64,000 nucleotides of DNA from assembly GCA_029834535.1 (NCBI GenBank), contig JAQMWT010000322.1, forward strand, positions 186,001-250,000, given 5' to 3'. This document shows, piece after piece, positions 9,156 through 19,079 of the stretch (positions within the stretch are counted from its first letter, which is position 1; each line of letters begins with the position of its first letter). The translations under genes were made by a program, and so were the position numbers. Source of the DNA: Chrysophaeum taylorii (lineage: Eukaryota > Sar > Pelagophyceae > Pelagomonadales > Pelagomonadaceae). The notes under the pieces were generated by a model. It searched no databases. It was not told where the DNA came from and was given only the letters and a program-made list of their open reading frames with translations.

Positions 9156-9707
9156 TTATTGCCTCTTGAGCCAGGCGCCGACGTGCGCGTTGCGCCAGTC
9201 CTTGGAGACGTCGTCGAGGTGGAGGTCGAAGTCGACGATGGGGAGATCGTCATCCAGGGCTTTGAGGAACAGGTTGAGGGCGCGGGGAGCCACAAGGACC
9301 TTGCGCTTGGTCGCGCCGTCGGGGTCGTACGCAAGCACGGCAGGGTCTTTCGGATCTTCGAGCCGTTTGTTTGCTAACTGCAGAATGCACGCGTCTTCGG
9401 CGATCGTCGCGCCGATCGACGTCGCCTGGGGTGGCACCGACTCGTCGCTCACGTGCTCGTTCGCGTAGTAGTACCCTACGATCGTCTTTCCCTCCACACC
9501 CTTGGCGTACTTCTCCGACACCGTAAAGGCAGCCTCGAGCATCGGCGCGAGTGTCCCGTTGTGGAACAACGGAACCACGTCCGTCACTTCGACCAGGTCT
9601 TCCTCCTTCTTGCTCCCGATACACAACCCATCGACGCCGCAGTAAAAGTACCGCGCCGCGTGGAGCATCATCTTTGTGTACGCCACATCGCTTATCGATA
9701 CGCTCAT
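9156..9707 (-). CDS. EMC8: ER membrane protein complex subunit 8/9 (EMC8/9)
   Basis: 183 residues starting at the ATG at 9707 (MSVSISDVAY); the open frame continues upstream but lacks family similarity there. It matches the EMC8/EMC9 (UPF0172) family: AYTKMMLHAARYF at the start, GLCIGS, VVPLFHNGTLAPMLEAA (the family's 'PLFH' segment), IVGYYYANEH, and a C-terminal LDDVSKDWRN. The fold is an MPN domain without the zinc-binding JAMM residues, so it is structural and not a protease. EMC8/9 sits on the cytosolic side of the ER membrane protein complex, which inserts tail-anchored and multi-pass proteins. Length is close to the usual about 200 aa. A single-copy EMC8/9 is normal outside vertebrates. 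Confidence 0.93.
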   Translation of the reverse strand: MSVSISDVAYTKMMLHAARYFYCGVDGLCIGSKKEEDLVEVTDVVPLFHNGTLAPMLEAAFTVSEKYAKGVEGKTIVGYYYANEHVSDESVPPQATSIGATIAEDACILQLANKRLEDPKDPAVLAYDPDGATKRKVLVAPRALNLFLKALDDDLPIVDFDLHLDDVSKDWRNAHVGAWLKRQ

Positions 9708-10994
9708 CGCTAACCCTTTCTTCTTTCGTGTGCCGGAAATGGTATGGTTCGAATTTGGAAACAATAAGAAGAGTGACGTCGTGTCGGCGCTGATTTTTCT
9801 GGTGGTGGTGACTCTGGGTATGCTGCTGTCTCTGACCCGGTGGAGCATCTCCAATTCAAGTTGGGAGCGATTTGTATCACGAGCGTGTTGTGTTGTCAGG
9901 GATCATTGTCTCTTTCCGTAGTATCTATCAGTGTCGCTTGAAAAGAAAGGGCATGCTGCGCGCAAGAAAAAAAAATGCGCCAAAGCAAAAGATTCACGTC
10001 AGCTGTCATAGCATTTATGCTCGTGCGGTCTTCTATCGAGATAACCGGTGTCGTCGGTATTCCGTTCGGGGCCTATCTTCGTCGCACGTTCGCTTGATGG
10101 CGCGAAGCAGCGGGTGGCTCACCTCGAGACCGACCTCGGGGCCGCTTCTGGTGCGACTCGTGCGTATCTTGCAGTTCTCCAACTCGGATCATTCCGAGGT
10201 CGATCGCAAATTCCTTTGCCTCCGCTCCCCTGCTTGAGTGGGCGCTCGCATCCTCAATAAATGCGCCAACGTAGACCCCTTCGCAACACGCTGCTTAACG
10301 ACGCGCACCAGATGGCGCACCGCGGGGTGGTGCGAACGAATCAACCCCGCGATTCGTTTTTGTTTCTCCTTGACGGTGTGCTCCACGACGCCACGCGAGC
10401 ACGAAGCCTTGGGCCTCTTTTGTCTAAACCTGCGTGCTGGACACCCTTTGCGCCACGTTATGGTGACCAACCAAACACGAAAGAAATCACGTCACGCATG
10501 GATATCCGAAATCACGCCGGACATTGTGATCCTAGGAGGCCGCAAGCACGCTGTGACCTAGACAACTGGGCTTTTGCTTCAAGCTCGAGGCAATCGATTT
10601 CCAGGTTCACGGCGCGGCGGCGATCAAGCAATCCGCGGACGGAGAGCCCTGTGTGCACGGCCGACAAACAAAATCAGCATTGTCCGTCGGCGAGCGCACC
10701 GTCATTCTCGCCGGATTGGCCAAGGAAGCCCGCACATTGGAGGAGGCGGGGGGGCTCGCGAGCTCAGTTTCGGAGAATCTATCTGTTTGTCTTGCCCACC
10801 TGCAACAACAACAACGACAACAAACCGAGCTGGTGTACCTGCAGAGTGGCCGCAGGCATTGTTGACGACGTGTTTTCTTAGCGGCTTCTCGGTGCACTGA
10901 AGAGAACACGATTCCCTGGAGTCAAGGCGCGGCTCCGATTTGGCGTTATTATTTTTCTTCCTGCCCACCCACCACTTCTTCCCGCGTTGAATAC
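9708..10994. other. 1.3-kb region without a supported gene
   Basis: Several open frames of 80-200 codons overlap here on both strands (10261-10881 plus starts with an ATG; 10190-10470 minus does not), but none shows a domain and the frames are not consistent along the region. A short stretch near 10640-10800 plus (HGRQTKSALSVGERTVILAG) reads like protein and ends in a CAA-rich run. It may be a decayed gene or element fragment. The right end must contain the promoter of the AP2 gene. Confidence 0.4.
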
Positions 10995-11783
10995 ATGCAA
11001 GTAGGCTTCTTCTCTGAACTGACGGATTGTGGACGAATGGGGACCCGAAGACGTGTGAGCAAGCCCGAGCGCCTCGCTGCCGAGGACCCGTCGTTCCAGC
11101 GGAACCTCGAGCGGGCTCTGACGATGTCTTTGTACACGAAAGATGCGCCGCCCTGCAAGAGAGCGACGTTTTCGCAGTCGGTTGACGTCGAGAAACGACG
11201 ACGCGATCCCGACAGCGGGAGCGAATGCGTCGTAATGGAAGCGACCGACTACCTGGGTGTGGAGCGCAGCGCAGCGACAGGGCTGTACCGTGCGTCGATA
11301 AAGCGCGCGAGGGCGCACCCCCACGTGTTTGGGTGGTACGCGACGAGCATCGAGGCGGCCGCAGCGTACGACGAAATGGCTCGGCGCGTCCACGGCCCAG
11401 AGGCGCCCACCAACTTGGAGAAACCCGAGGGCTTACCTCTCTTTGCGGCGCCCCCCCCCGCGAACTGGAAGCTCGGCGACGACGACTGGAAGCCGCGCCG
11501 GCCCACGTGGTACGAGGCTCTCGTCGCTCGGTCGCTCGAAGCTCGCGGCTTCATTGAGAAGCCCCCGCCTGAAAAGAGTGCGGCAAAGCCCTCGAGACGG
11601 CGCAGTACCGCGACGATCCCCCGCTCGCGGGCGGCGGCACCCCCCGCAAAAAACCGCCTTCAGAGGGGCTGCTCCTCGAGCTCCTCTAGCACGCCCGTCC
11701 CCTCCGAGGCGGACACCACCTCCATCGAAGACCCGCCGCGACCCAAGAAGAAGAAGAAGTCCTCGTCGTCGTCGTTATCGTAG
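10995..11783 (+). CDS. AP2-domain protein (single AP2/ERF-like domain), putative DNA-binding
   Basis: 262 residues from the ATG at 10995; a second ATG at 11037 (MGTRRRV) is equally possible. Residues about 80-140 form one AP2 domain: YLGVERSAATGLYRASI, then HVFGWYATSIEAAAAYDEMAR and a final GPEAPTNLEKP. This gives the three-strand DNA-reading sheet and the amphipathic helix, with the family's G-x-Y-x-T...EAA-x-AYD and the final x-T-N-x. The C-terminal third is low complexity with basic and Ser-rich runs (KKKKKSSSSSLS), probably nuclear localisation. AP2 domains occur in plant, algal and apicomplexan transcription factors and in mobile-element integrases; no integrase domain is present, so a transcription regulator is favoured. 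Targets are unknown. Confidence 0.85.
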   Translation: MQVGFFSELTDCGRMGTRRRVSKPERLAAEDPSFQRNLERALTMSLYTKDAPPCKRATFSQSVDVEKRRRDPDSGSECVVMEATDYLGVERSAATGLYRASIKRARAHPHVFGWYATSIEAAAAYDEMARRVHGPEAPTNLEKPEGLPLFAAPPPANWKLGDDDWKPRRPTWYEALVARSLEARGFIEKPPPEKSAAKPSRRRSTATIPRSRAAAPPAKNRLQRGCSSSSSSTPVPSEADTTSIEDPPRPKKKKKSSSSSLS

Positions 11784-11860
11784 TGTACGAGGAGGCACGT
11801 TCTCTTACGTGCTGATCCAATGATTATTACACTAAACGTCGTCGTCGTCGTTAGTCGTCG

Positions 11861-12475
11861 TTAGCCGTCGTCGCCCTCCTCGACGCGCGCGGCGGGGTCG
11901 TAGAGGTGGGGCTTGACGATCCCGATGAAGGGAAGGGATCTGTACTTGGCGTCCCAGTCCATCCCGTAGCCCACGACGAAATGGTCGTCGATGACGGCAC
12001 CGACGTAGTCGGGCTGGACGTCGACGACGCGGCGACACGTCTTGTCCAGGAGGCAACAGGTCCTAACCGAGGCGGCCTCCCGTGACCTGAAGAGCTCGGC
12101 GAGGGAGGCGAGCGTGCGTCCCGAGTCGCAAATGTCGTCGACGATGAGGACGTGCTTACCCCTTACCGAGGCCGAGGCGTCCTTTTTGATCTTGACGTTC
12201 CCCGAGCTCACCGTGTTCGCCCCGTACGATGAAGCCACCACGAAGTCGACGACGTGCGGGACCTCGATGTCGCGGCTGAGGTCGGCGACGAACATGAACA
12301 CACCGTCTAGGAGTCCCACAACGACCATCTCTCCCTCGACCTTCCTGTAAAAGTCAGAGATCTTGCGGGCGAGCCCGGAAACGATGTCCTGGACCTCGCG
12401 CCGCGTGAAGAGGGCTTCGCGCCGTAGCACGGGCCGCGCCCAGCTCGCGGCGACGCATTCGCGCCTCGCCTCCAT
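11861..12475 (-). CDS. HPRT: Hypoxanthine(-guanine) phosphoribosyltransferase
   Basis: 204 residues from the ATG at 12475. This type I phosphoribosyltransferase makes IMP/GMP from hypoxanthine/guanine and PRPP (EC 2.4.2.8) in purine salvage, in the cytosol or an organelle. The PRPP loop is VLIVDDICDSGRTL (about 109-122) with the two acidic residues and the D-S-G-R-T end. The flexible catalytic loop begins at SSYG (82-85), and the first loop is in VVGLLDGVFMFVADL (about 52-66). The C-terminal VVGYGMDWDAKYRSLPFIG contains the purine-contact segment (V-G-Y-x-x-D...Y-R-x-L) of the bacterial and protist HPRT subfamily. Length is between the bacterial (about 180) and human (218) enzymes. The convergent AP2 gene ends about 77 bp away. 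Confidence 0.95.
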   Translation of the reverse strand: MEARRECVAASWARPVLRREALFTRREVQDIVSGLARKISDFYRKVEGEMVVVGLLDGVFMFVADLSRDIEVPHVVDFVVASSYGANTVSSGNVKIKKDASASVRGKHVLIVDDICDSGRTLASLAELFRSREAASVRTCCLLDKTCRRVVDVQPDYVGAVIDDHFVVGYGMDWDAKYRSLPFIGIVKPHLYDPAARVEEGDDG

Positions 12476-12646
12476 AATCGCCTGTAATAACTATAACCCC
12501 CACCCTCATGTCACCTCGACGGTCTCACCCCCGCCGTCAATCTAAGCTGCTTTTTTTAGTTTACTCTTATTAAACCCCTCACCCTTCTAGATTCTTAATA
12601 TTAGGGCCGCCACAGCAGCGCCTTTGGTTGGGAAAAAAAAAAAATG

Positions 12647-13000
12647 TTAGAAAGGGGGGAAGGAGCACTGCTGGTGACTACGACGAGGTCGTTTAGCTTG
12701 CGTGCAACTCTTGAGGCATACGGCGTGGCGCAGACGATGAGTCTCGCGTTCGTCCTCGAGCGCGCGCATCGCGCCCTCGTCGCCGGCGTGCGCTTCTTCT
12801 AAACGTGTGTCGCGCCTTGCGACGTGGCGCAGACGATCAGCCTCGCGTTCGTCTTCGAGCGCGCGCATCGCGTCCTCGTCGCCGGCGTGCGCTTCTTCTA
12901 GACGATCATCACGCCTCTCTGCAATTGCAGTACGATTGGCCTCGCGTTGACACTCGGGCATCGCCGAGCGGTATGCACGAAATCCGGCGTTTCGTGACAT
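12647..13000 (-). CDS. Small Arg/Glu-rich ORF with 33-residue tandem repeats, possibly Helitron-derived
   Basis: 117 codons from an ATG at 13000. It contains two near-identical 33-residue units (each about LEEAHAGDE-AMRALEDERE followed by a basic RLRH segment) and a weaker third, matching a 99-bp DNA tandem repeat at about 12720-12910. Arg/Glu-rich imperfect repeats like these occur in the N-terminal regions of many Helitron replicase-helicase proteins, and a Helitron-like scar lies about 600 bp to the right. It may be a fragment of such a protein or a free-standing repeat ORF. No domain is recognised and function is unknown. Confidence 0.35.
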   Translation of the reverse strand: MSRNAGFRAYRSAMPECQREANRTAIAERRDDRLEEAHAGDEDAMRALEDEREADRLRHVARRDTRLEEAHAGDEGAMRALEDERETHRLRHAVCLKSCTQAKRPRRSHQQCSFPPF

Positions 13001-13139
13001 TCCCTGTACGTTTTGGCTTTTTTTTTCGTAATCTTTTTCCTTGTTCCCTGCATCAGTGCTTTTTCCCTACATTACGGCTTGTTCTTCTTAATCTTCTTTC
13101 GTTTCAACTAAAATGAAAATACGGAAGACTGACAGGACA

Positions 13140-13617
13140 GACCTACGGGCGGGGCCCGTCCTCTCTTCGCCTGCCCCACGACTCGGCGATGACCCCGACT
13201 AGGTCCCGCGTACTTATCTCCGCCCGTCAGGAACATCCCTCCTCCCCCACAAACCCACCCACATCCTTCATATCCCCCACACACACCCCCCTCTTAGCAG
13301 TCGATATTTAAAGACAGACAGACACAGCCAGACAAACAGATCCTTCATGCTCCCCACACACACCCCCCTCTTAGCAGTCGACATTTAAAGACAGACGAAC
13401 AGGCAAACAGGACGTCACCCTTCGTCGCACATACGTCCGGCGGCAGCATGCGTACGACCTACGGGCGGGGCCCGTCCTCTCTTCGCCTGCCCCACGCCTC
13501 GGCGATGACCCCGACTAGGTCCCGCGTACTTATCTCCGCCCGTCAGGCACATCCCTCATACCCCACAAACCCACCCACATCCTTCATGCTCCCCACACAC
13601 AACCCCCTCTTAGCAGT
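13140..13617. repeat. Two copies of a short dispersed repeat with 'CTCTTAGCAGTC' ends
   Basis: A segment beginning GACCTACGGGCGGGGCCCG occurs at 13140 and again at 13456, nearly identical for about 90 bp, followed in each by a pyrimidine/CACA-rich tail that ends CCCCTCTTAGCAGTC. The first copy has an extra tail-end unit at about 13337-13390. The same tail motif recurs at about 15025-15040 and 48500-48515, so this is a small interspersed, probably non-autonomous repeat family. No coding capacity. Confidence 0.7.
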
Positions 13618-14159
13618 CCTAACTACTAATCGACAGATGTTTGTCTGTTTGTCTGTTTGTCTGTTTGTTTGTCCCTCGATTTAGGGTAAGGATCAGGTAG
13701 GCGCGAGAGCCAGACAGTGAGTCGACGACTCCGCCCTACCCCACACGTGCTGCGCAATACCGATAAGCCCCCTCCCTGCGTCTACACGCGCACTGTAGGT
13801 GAACTTACTGGGACCACGTGGACTTACTGGGGTTTGAGATTGGGACTAGGTGAATATAGTGACCAGGTGAACGTACTGGGACCAGGTGAGCTTACTGGGA
13901 GTTTTAGAGTAAACTGAAAGGTTAGCGGCGTGTGCGGATCGAAGCAGCTTAGATTGGCGGAGGCGACAGCGACGAGCTCGAAGGAGTGGTGTGAGCACGA
14001 GTGGGTTTACGCCGAACTTTACGCCGAACTTACTGGGGTTGGAGATTTGGACTAGGTGAACTTACTGACCAGGTGAACTTACTGGGACCAGGTGAACTTA
14101 CTGGGGTTAGAGATTGGGACTAGGTGAACTTACTGGCGAACTTGCTGGCCTGCACTTGT
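13618..14159 (+). mobile_element. Internally deleted Helitron-like end, inverted relative of the 43-47 kb array
   Basis: From CTAACTACTAATCGACAG at the left to CTGGCCTGCACTTG at the right, this is the reverse complement of the units at 43.25-47.57 kb, including the TGTT/TGTC tandem tract, the CCCTCGATTTAGGGTAAGG block and the many 'GGTGAACTTACTGGGACCA' minisatellite units. Near 13725-13730 it passes directly from the sequence after the CCAGACAGTGA block to the part just before the minisatellite, so nearly all of the helicase-coding segment (about 570-590 bp) is missing. A plain DNA-transposon scar, non-autonomous. Confidence 0.75.
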
Positions 14160-14214
14160 TAGTAGTAAAGAATCAAGGAGTCGTATCATATCTTTTGAAG
14201 CAAGCACCAACACT

Positions 14215-14853
14215 ATGAAGGAGGTGGAGATGCTCGAGGTCGAGAACGAAATGCTGCGGCGTAAGTTGTCCTCGCTCGAGGCTACGGTCTCCCACTTGGA
14301 GAAGCGACAAGAAGAGTTGGAGCAGGCTTCGATTCTCTCGAGCGAGACCGCGACGTCGACGCAGCTCCGAAGGCTGCTCGAGCAGATTGAGGCTGCGAAG
14401 GATGAGGCTCTCGAGTTTGCGGATTTAAGACTTGCGGAGGACGTCCAACGTCTCTATTTCGGACTCAAAAGGGCAAAAGCTGACCACGAGCTGGCAAAAG
14501 CAGACCATCGACGCACTGCTGCCCGCGTCGTCGAGCTCGAGCTGGAGGGTAAGCGGCTTGAGACGGAGTCTTCTAAGCGAACGGTCCCGCACGAACTCAG
14601 CACCGAACGGCTCGAAAAGCGACTCCGGAGTGCGGAGCGCAGAGCGACGCGACGCGAGGCACAGCTCGAGCGGCTAGTCTCCTGGGTCAACGCGCGCCTG
14701 CGCCTTCTCGTCGCGAGCACCCGCGCCCTCGCGAGACAACTCCGAGCCAAGGATGCGTACGCAGCGCGGCTCGAGGACCTCCTATTATCCGACGCGCGCA
14801 CTCATCTTGCCAGCTTGCTGGCCGACCTCGACGCCGCTTCTGCTTCGGGCTGA
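14215..14853 (+). CDS. Coiled-coil protein of unknown function
   Basis: 212 residues from an ATG at 14215. The sequence is charged and heptad-like almost throughout: MLEVENEMLRRKLSSLE, LEKRQEELEQA, LRRLLEQIEAAKDEAL, LEKRLRSAERRATRREAQLERL, and a final DLLLSDARTHLASLLADLDAA. It has no signal peptide, membrane segment or known domain. It probably forms a long parallel coiled coil, as in cytoskeletal or basal-body linkers, but that is only a guess from composition. The Helitron-like scar ends about 55 bp before the start codon, so the gene's present 5' region is largely transposon DNA; either the promoter lies in or beyond the scar, or expression is weak. Confidence 0.65.
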   Translation: MKEVEMLEVENEMLRRKLSSLEATVSHLEKRQEELEQASILSSETATSTQLRRLLEQIEAAKDEALEFADLRLAEDVQRLYFGLKRAKADHELAKADHRRTAARVVELELEGKRLETESSKRTVPHELSTERLEKRLRSAERRATRREAQLERLVSWVNARLRLLVASTRALARQLRAKDAYAARLEDLLLSDARTHLASLLADLDAASASG

Positions 14854-14925
14854 CTCGACTGGACTTTGTATGACTAAAAAATAAGATTGCATATTATTCG
14901 GTTATCTGTGTCCTTTTAAGAGGTG

Positions 14926-15041
14926 ATGACCCCGACTAGGTCCCGCATGCTTATTTCTGCCCGTCAGGCACATCCCTCCTACCCCACAAAACAACCCACA
15001 TCCTTCATACACCACACACACACACCCCTCTTAGCAGTCGA
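14926..15041. mobile_element. Short (116-bp) inserted repeat with 14-bp target duplication
   Basis: The 14-bp sequence CCTTTTAAGAGGTG occurs at 14912-14925 and 15042-15055, exactly flanking a copy of the dispersed repeat seen at 13.14 and 13.46 kb (here beginning ATGACCCCGACTAGGTCCCGC-like sequence and ending CCCTCTTAGCAGTCGA). The perfect flanking duplication shows it was inserted as a unit. A 14-bp duplication and no inverted ends suit a SINE-like element moved by target-primed reverse transcription, but no tRNA-derived promoter boxes could be seen. Confidence 0.75.
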
Positions 15042-15055
15042 CCTTTTAAGAGGTG

Positions 15056-16180
15056 CAAATTGTTATATGTGATTTTGAAAATAAAATTGGCATATGTATG
15101 TAACCGCATATCCCGAGATTTTTGGGTGGGCACGTGGCCAACATCAACACCGACCTTCCCGCGGTGGAGCGGTCTTAAACCTAGCCGATGGCGCCGAGAA
15201 ACGCCCTCGAGAAGGATTCATGGCCTTATATTGAGGGGCTTAGGATCTCTGGGCAGCTTCCTTACGCCACGTCAGCATGTAGTAACTTGCATTCAAAAGC
15301 ATGCTTAGAAGGGTAAGCATCGCTCGAGTCGCTCCTGAGGGCGATTGAAATTCTGCCCAAAAGCACAAAATCGGATTCTTCTCGAAATAAGTTTTCGCCG
15401 GATTGTTTATATTCTAAAACCCTCAGCCACATTTATATACACGTATGTAGAGAAATCTGATGCCTCTTACCCTTATCCGTCCGTTGAGAACGTGATCTCT
15501 TCCTTACCCTTCTTCTTCCTTTCTACGCAGTCAATTAGTCCTCTGATTTGTGCTCACGCTCATCATCATGGTCTTGCGCGTCCCAAGGTATATAGCTCTA
15601 TACACTTAGCCTTTCTCGTGTAGTTCTAGATGCCGCCTGTCGTGTTCTGAGGATATAGGGAACATACCTTTCATTCCCCGAATTACCCTTCCAGACGTTC
15701 ATGATGAGACGGGATGGTTTCCCAGGTGACTTACCACTGCGTGCTAAATGCTCTGCAGGTTATGGGCCCAGGCGGGTCCCTGAGAAGCCATGTGTTAAAG
15801 CGCGCACATAACCTATGGGTTTTGGACTGTTACCGCGCCAGTCCAGCCTCGCCACGCAAACACGCTTGTATATACAACGCCATTACCATTGGACTGTATA
15901 CAGCATATTTTGCACACGTGACCGTGTAACCTTGTGTGCACCTGTTCATAGTATCGTGCTGTCATGTTAATGTTGATGTGTCTGTAGGTGGCTAATCTGT
16001 ACTCTTGCACACATGTTATGGAATATTTTGGGTACGTCCACTCGTACATTCCATGACAATGCACTTACCAAGCTCGTTGAGAGCACCAAAATAACCAGCT
16101 GCCATGAGTGACTACACTTCGCGGAACTACTCTGGACTCACAGCCTGCACAGTTGTCAAATAGACGTCTTTCCATCGATA
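15056..16180. other. AT-richer spacer before the plus-strand Copia-like fossil
   Basis: About 1.1 kb, clearly lower in GC than the gene-dense left part. No ORF with an ATG and protein-like composition, no RNA gene and no repeat partner elsewhere in the window were recognised. It may contain the remains of the left end of the neighbouring retroelement, but no terminal repeat could be identified. Confidence 0.4.
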
Positions 16181-16189
16181 ACGCATGAG

Positions 16190-18610
16190 TGTACATAGAC
16201 ACCGATAGACAGACCCCCTTAGAATGTCTAGACAGTGTCAACTGCGTGACTGAACCCACAGGTTCCCCGTCTACTGCTATGGCAGAACACGCAGCACGAG
16301 CCGCACCCAAGGCGATCACAGGTGCGGACATACTAAAGCTCGAAGCTCCTGTAGTTGAGTTTCTCAACGAAGGAAATCGATTTCAGCTTCAAACTCGCAA
16401 GGTGTCCTTGCAAATCAAGCATATTAAACAACTCTTACGGTCCAGCCATGCCGATGCCTTCTTCGAGTACGACTCGTACGAAGCATACACTCGGTCATGC
16501 AAGGACTACGAGATCTCTCGGAATCAAATTCTCGATCGCGTTTTCCTGGAATGGAAGACCGATAGAGCTGCTGAACTCCATTTAGCTGTTAATGAATAAT
16601 CCCCTGAGTATCAGGAATGGCACTTCACCAACGAAGCTTTCCCCCGCTTAACAGGCGCAGACGTAGCTCAGCTAGCTACTGTCTGTTACGACAATGAAGT
16701 CACGGCATTACGCCCTGAAATCCATGTTCATTTCTTAGAAGAGGAACGAATCTTAAATCGCGCCCACCCGAAAGCATTAGCTTTTGACACCCGCGTTCGT
16801 GCCCCTGTTACCATGTTCTCGCTAACTGCTGCTGATTGGCACACTTATAAGAACACGTATGCTACATTCTTGTATACTTACTTCAATCTCGAAAGTGTTG
16901 GAAAACCAGCACTTGCGGCCTGGCCCGCCATCACTGAGGTGTATAACAAAAGTTATTTGCCCAACAAGGCACGCGCCATTATGCTCATTACCTTTAGTCA
17001 CTACGAGTCTGTTACGACTACTGATGTATCCTACCTGAAACAGCAGTTTAACTCTGTTGTTTATAATCCTAACTGGTATGTCCATGTCTTTATTGAAGCT
17101 GTCCTTGCATTTAGGCAAATCTCTTACCAACTTAACCATGAAGAGACTGACCTTCAATTCGACTTTGGTACTCTTTGCAGAAAAATTTACGACGAGATAC
17201 ATCGGTATTATGCCGACAATACCAGCAACAATCGTTACGATCGTGGTTGGGTAGACTGGTGTTATATGTATGAAACTCGATCTTCATCTCGGCCTGTGCC
17301 AGACGCTGAACGATTGTGTCATCCTACCAACCCTAGCTATATCTTAGAATGCGCATTAGACTTATATAATGTAGTATCAAATGGGTCGAATAAAAGACGC
17401 TTAGAACGCCCTGTTTCTTGGCAACCCTATGTCGAAGGATTGACAACACAACCAAGCCAAAATTACTACTGACCAACACGTTGGATTTATCAGACAAAAG
17501 TCTGACTCAAACTGCAAATGCTCTTGCGTCCATTACTTCTTCTCAACCTGGAACATCCCCCGCATTTAACGCTAGACGCTTGCGTAACTCTAACGATGCA
17601 CGCCAGCCTTTATCTCGCAGCGACTTATCGTATTGTCGTTCTGGTGATTCTTATGTCACCAAGAAAACTGCTGGACAGTCCCATGACCGTCCAATTTACT
17701 CTCGCACTTTCGACAGGTCCTCTCGATCTAACATGAAATTATTAGATCGAACGAAGCACACCATAAATACACTGCAAGAGCAGTGTAGTGAACTTACGAA
17801 ACATGTGACAGATAATGATATCACGGCTCAGCTACAACAGAACATCACCAAGTTATTTGAGACTCTGTTGCAATCCGCCGATATTCTATCAACCACATCT
17901 ACTGAGGACAATGGTGACTTACTTCGTCTTAACGAATAACTCATGTTCGCCGAAGACATCATTTATGATATAGACGTTCATCTATCCTCGATCGAAAAGT
18001 CGTTAAACTACGTGGAGCCACAACATCATACTGTTGCCACTGCTCCCATGCCAAAGGCAACACCTCCTACTACAGATACCAAGAATGCCTCCAACACACA
18101 GGGTAACCCCTCTGATATGGTGCCTAACCTCTTTACTGCTTCCGCCATCTCAGCGTTACCGCCAGCGTTACTGTCCTCGCTATCTTCACAGGTCCAATCA
18201 GCCATGAACCAACCACCACAAGCCGAAACCACAAGGGATGTCGACAAGACCTCGCTATCATCATTTGATGAGAAGTACGGCATGGCTGATGAGGCTGGCG
18301 AACCATCACCACCCGTTGAACCGGCTGTCATTCCAAATAACCTTTTATTTCTGGATAACTTCTTCACTGCCAGTCGCTCCACTACTTGCCCGCATTCGGA
18401 AAATGCCTTTTTTAACGAAATATATGAAGGTAAACAGTGTTCCCCAACATTGTTCCTTTTTATATTTTTACTCTTGTGCTACCATACCTTTAATGTCCAG
18501 TTACGACTACGCAATTCCGAATCATGCTATTCCGCTGGATCCCAAATATGCACCGATTATTATACAAACTTCCACTGGACAACAACGTGCCTCCCATATG
18601 ATGTTAACAC
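16190..18610 (+). pseudogene. Gag-like region of fossil A
   Basis: Several coding-like stretches on the plus strand with AT-richer codon use than the host genes. The part near 16.8-17.5 kb is rich in aromatic residues and helices, as expected of a capsid-like region, and the part near 17.4-18.4 kb is Ser/Thr/Gln-rich. No zinc knuckle was seen. Assignment rests mainly on position upstream of the enzymatic parts. Broken. Confidence 0.45.
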
Positions 18611-19079
18611 GTAACATCGCTGTTCCGTTACCAGATCATCCACAAATCGGTTACGTGAAGATTGACTTCGCTTCGCTTTATGTCTTAAGCCAGCACACAA
18701 CCGACATCTCGCTATATTGAGCATGCTCGAGTGGAACCAGACGAACTTGACCACTGTGTTCAGTGATGGATCTGAGCCAAAGCTCAGCGCTATCACGAGC
18801 CGCATAGACCAAGATGTGCGTATTCCCATACATTACGTAGCATCTAACTTGCCTGCTCTCCCTTGTCTCACCTACAACATCGCCCGCGACAAGCAACTCG
18901 AACTACGCTCCCTCGCATTTCCGCTCAAGCCATACCACGAAAACAAGGATCTACTGGCATATTATAACTATCTCCTCAAGAGAGTTTTACCAGATCGCGT
19001 GGATCCGCCCTTTGGTTCTTAATCTTCGGAAACAGAACAAATTTGTTCAGCAAAACACTCCTCCACTAACATGAATGCT

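Noticed and set aside
10261-10881. 206-codon ATG-started plus-strand ORF
   Set aside because: Composition is uneven, no domain was recognised, and overlapping frames on both strands are equally open. Not enough to call a gene.
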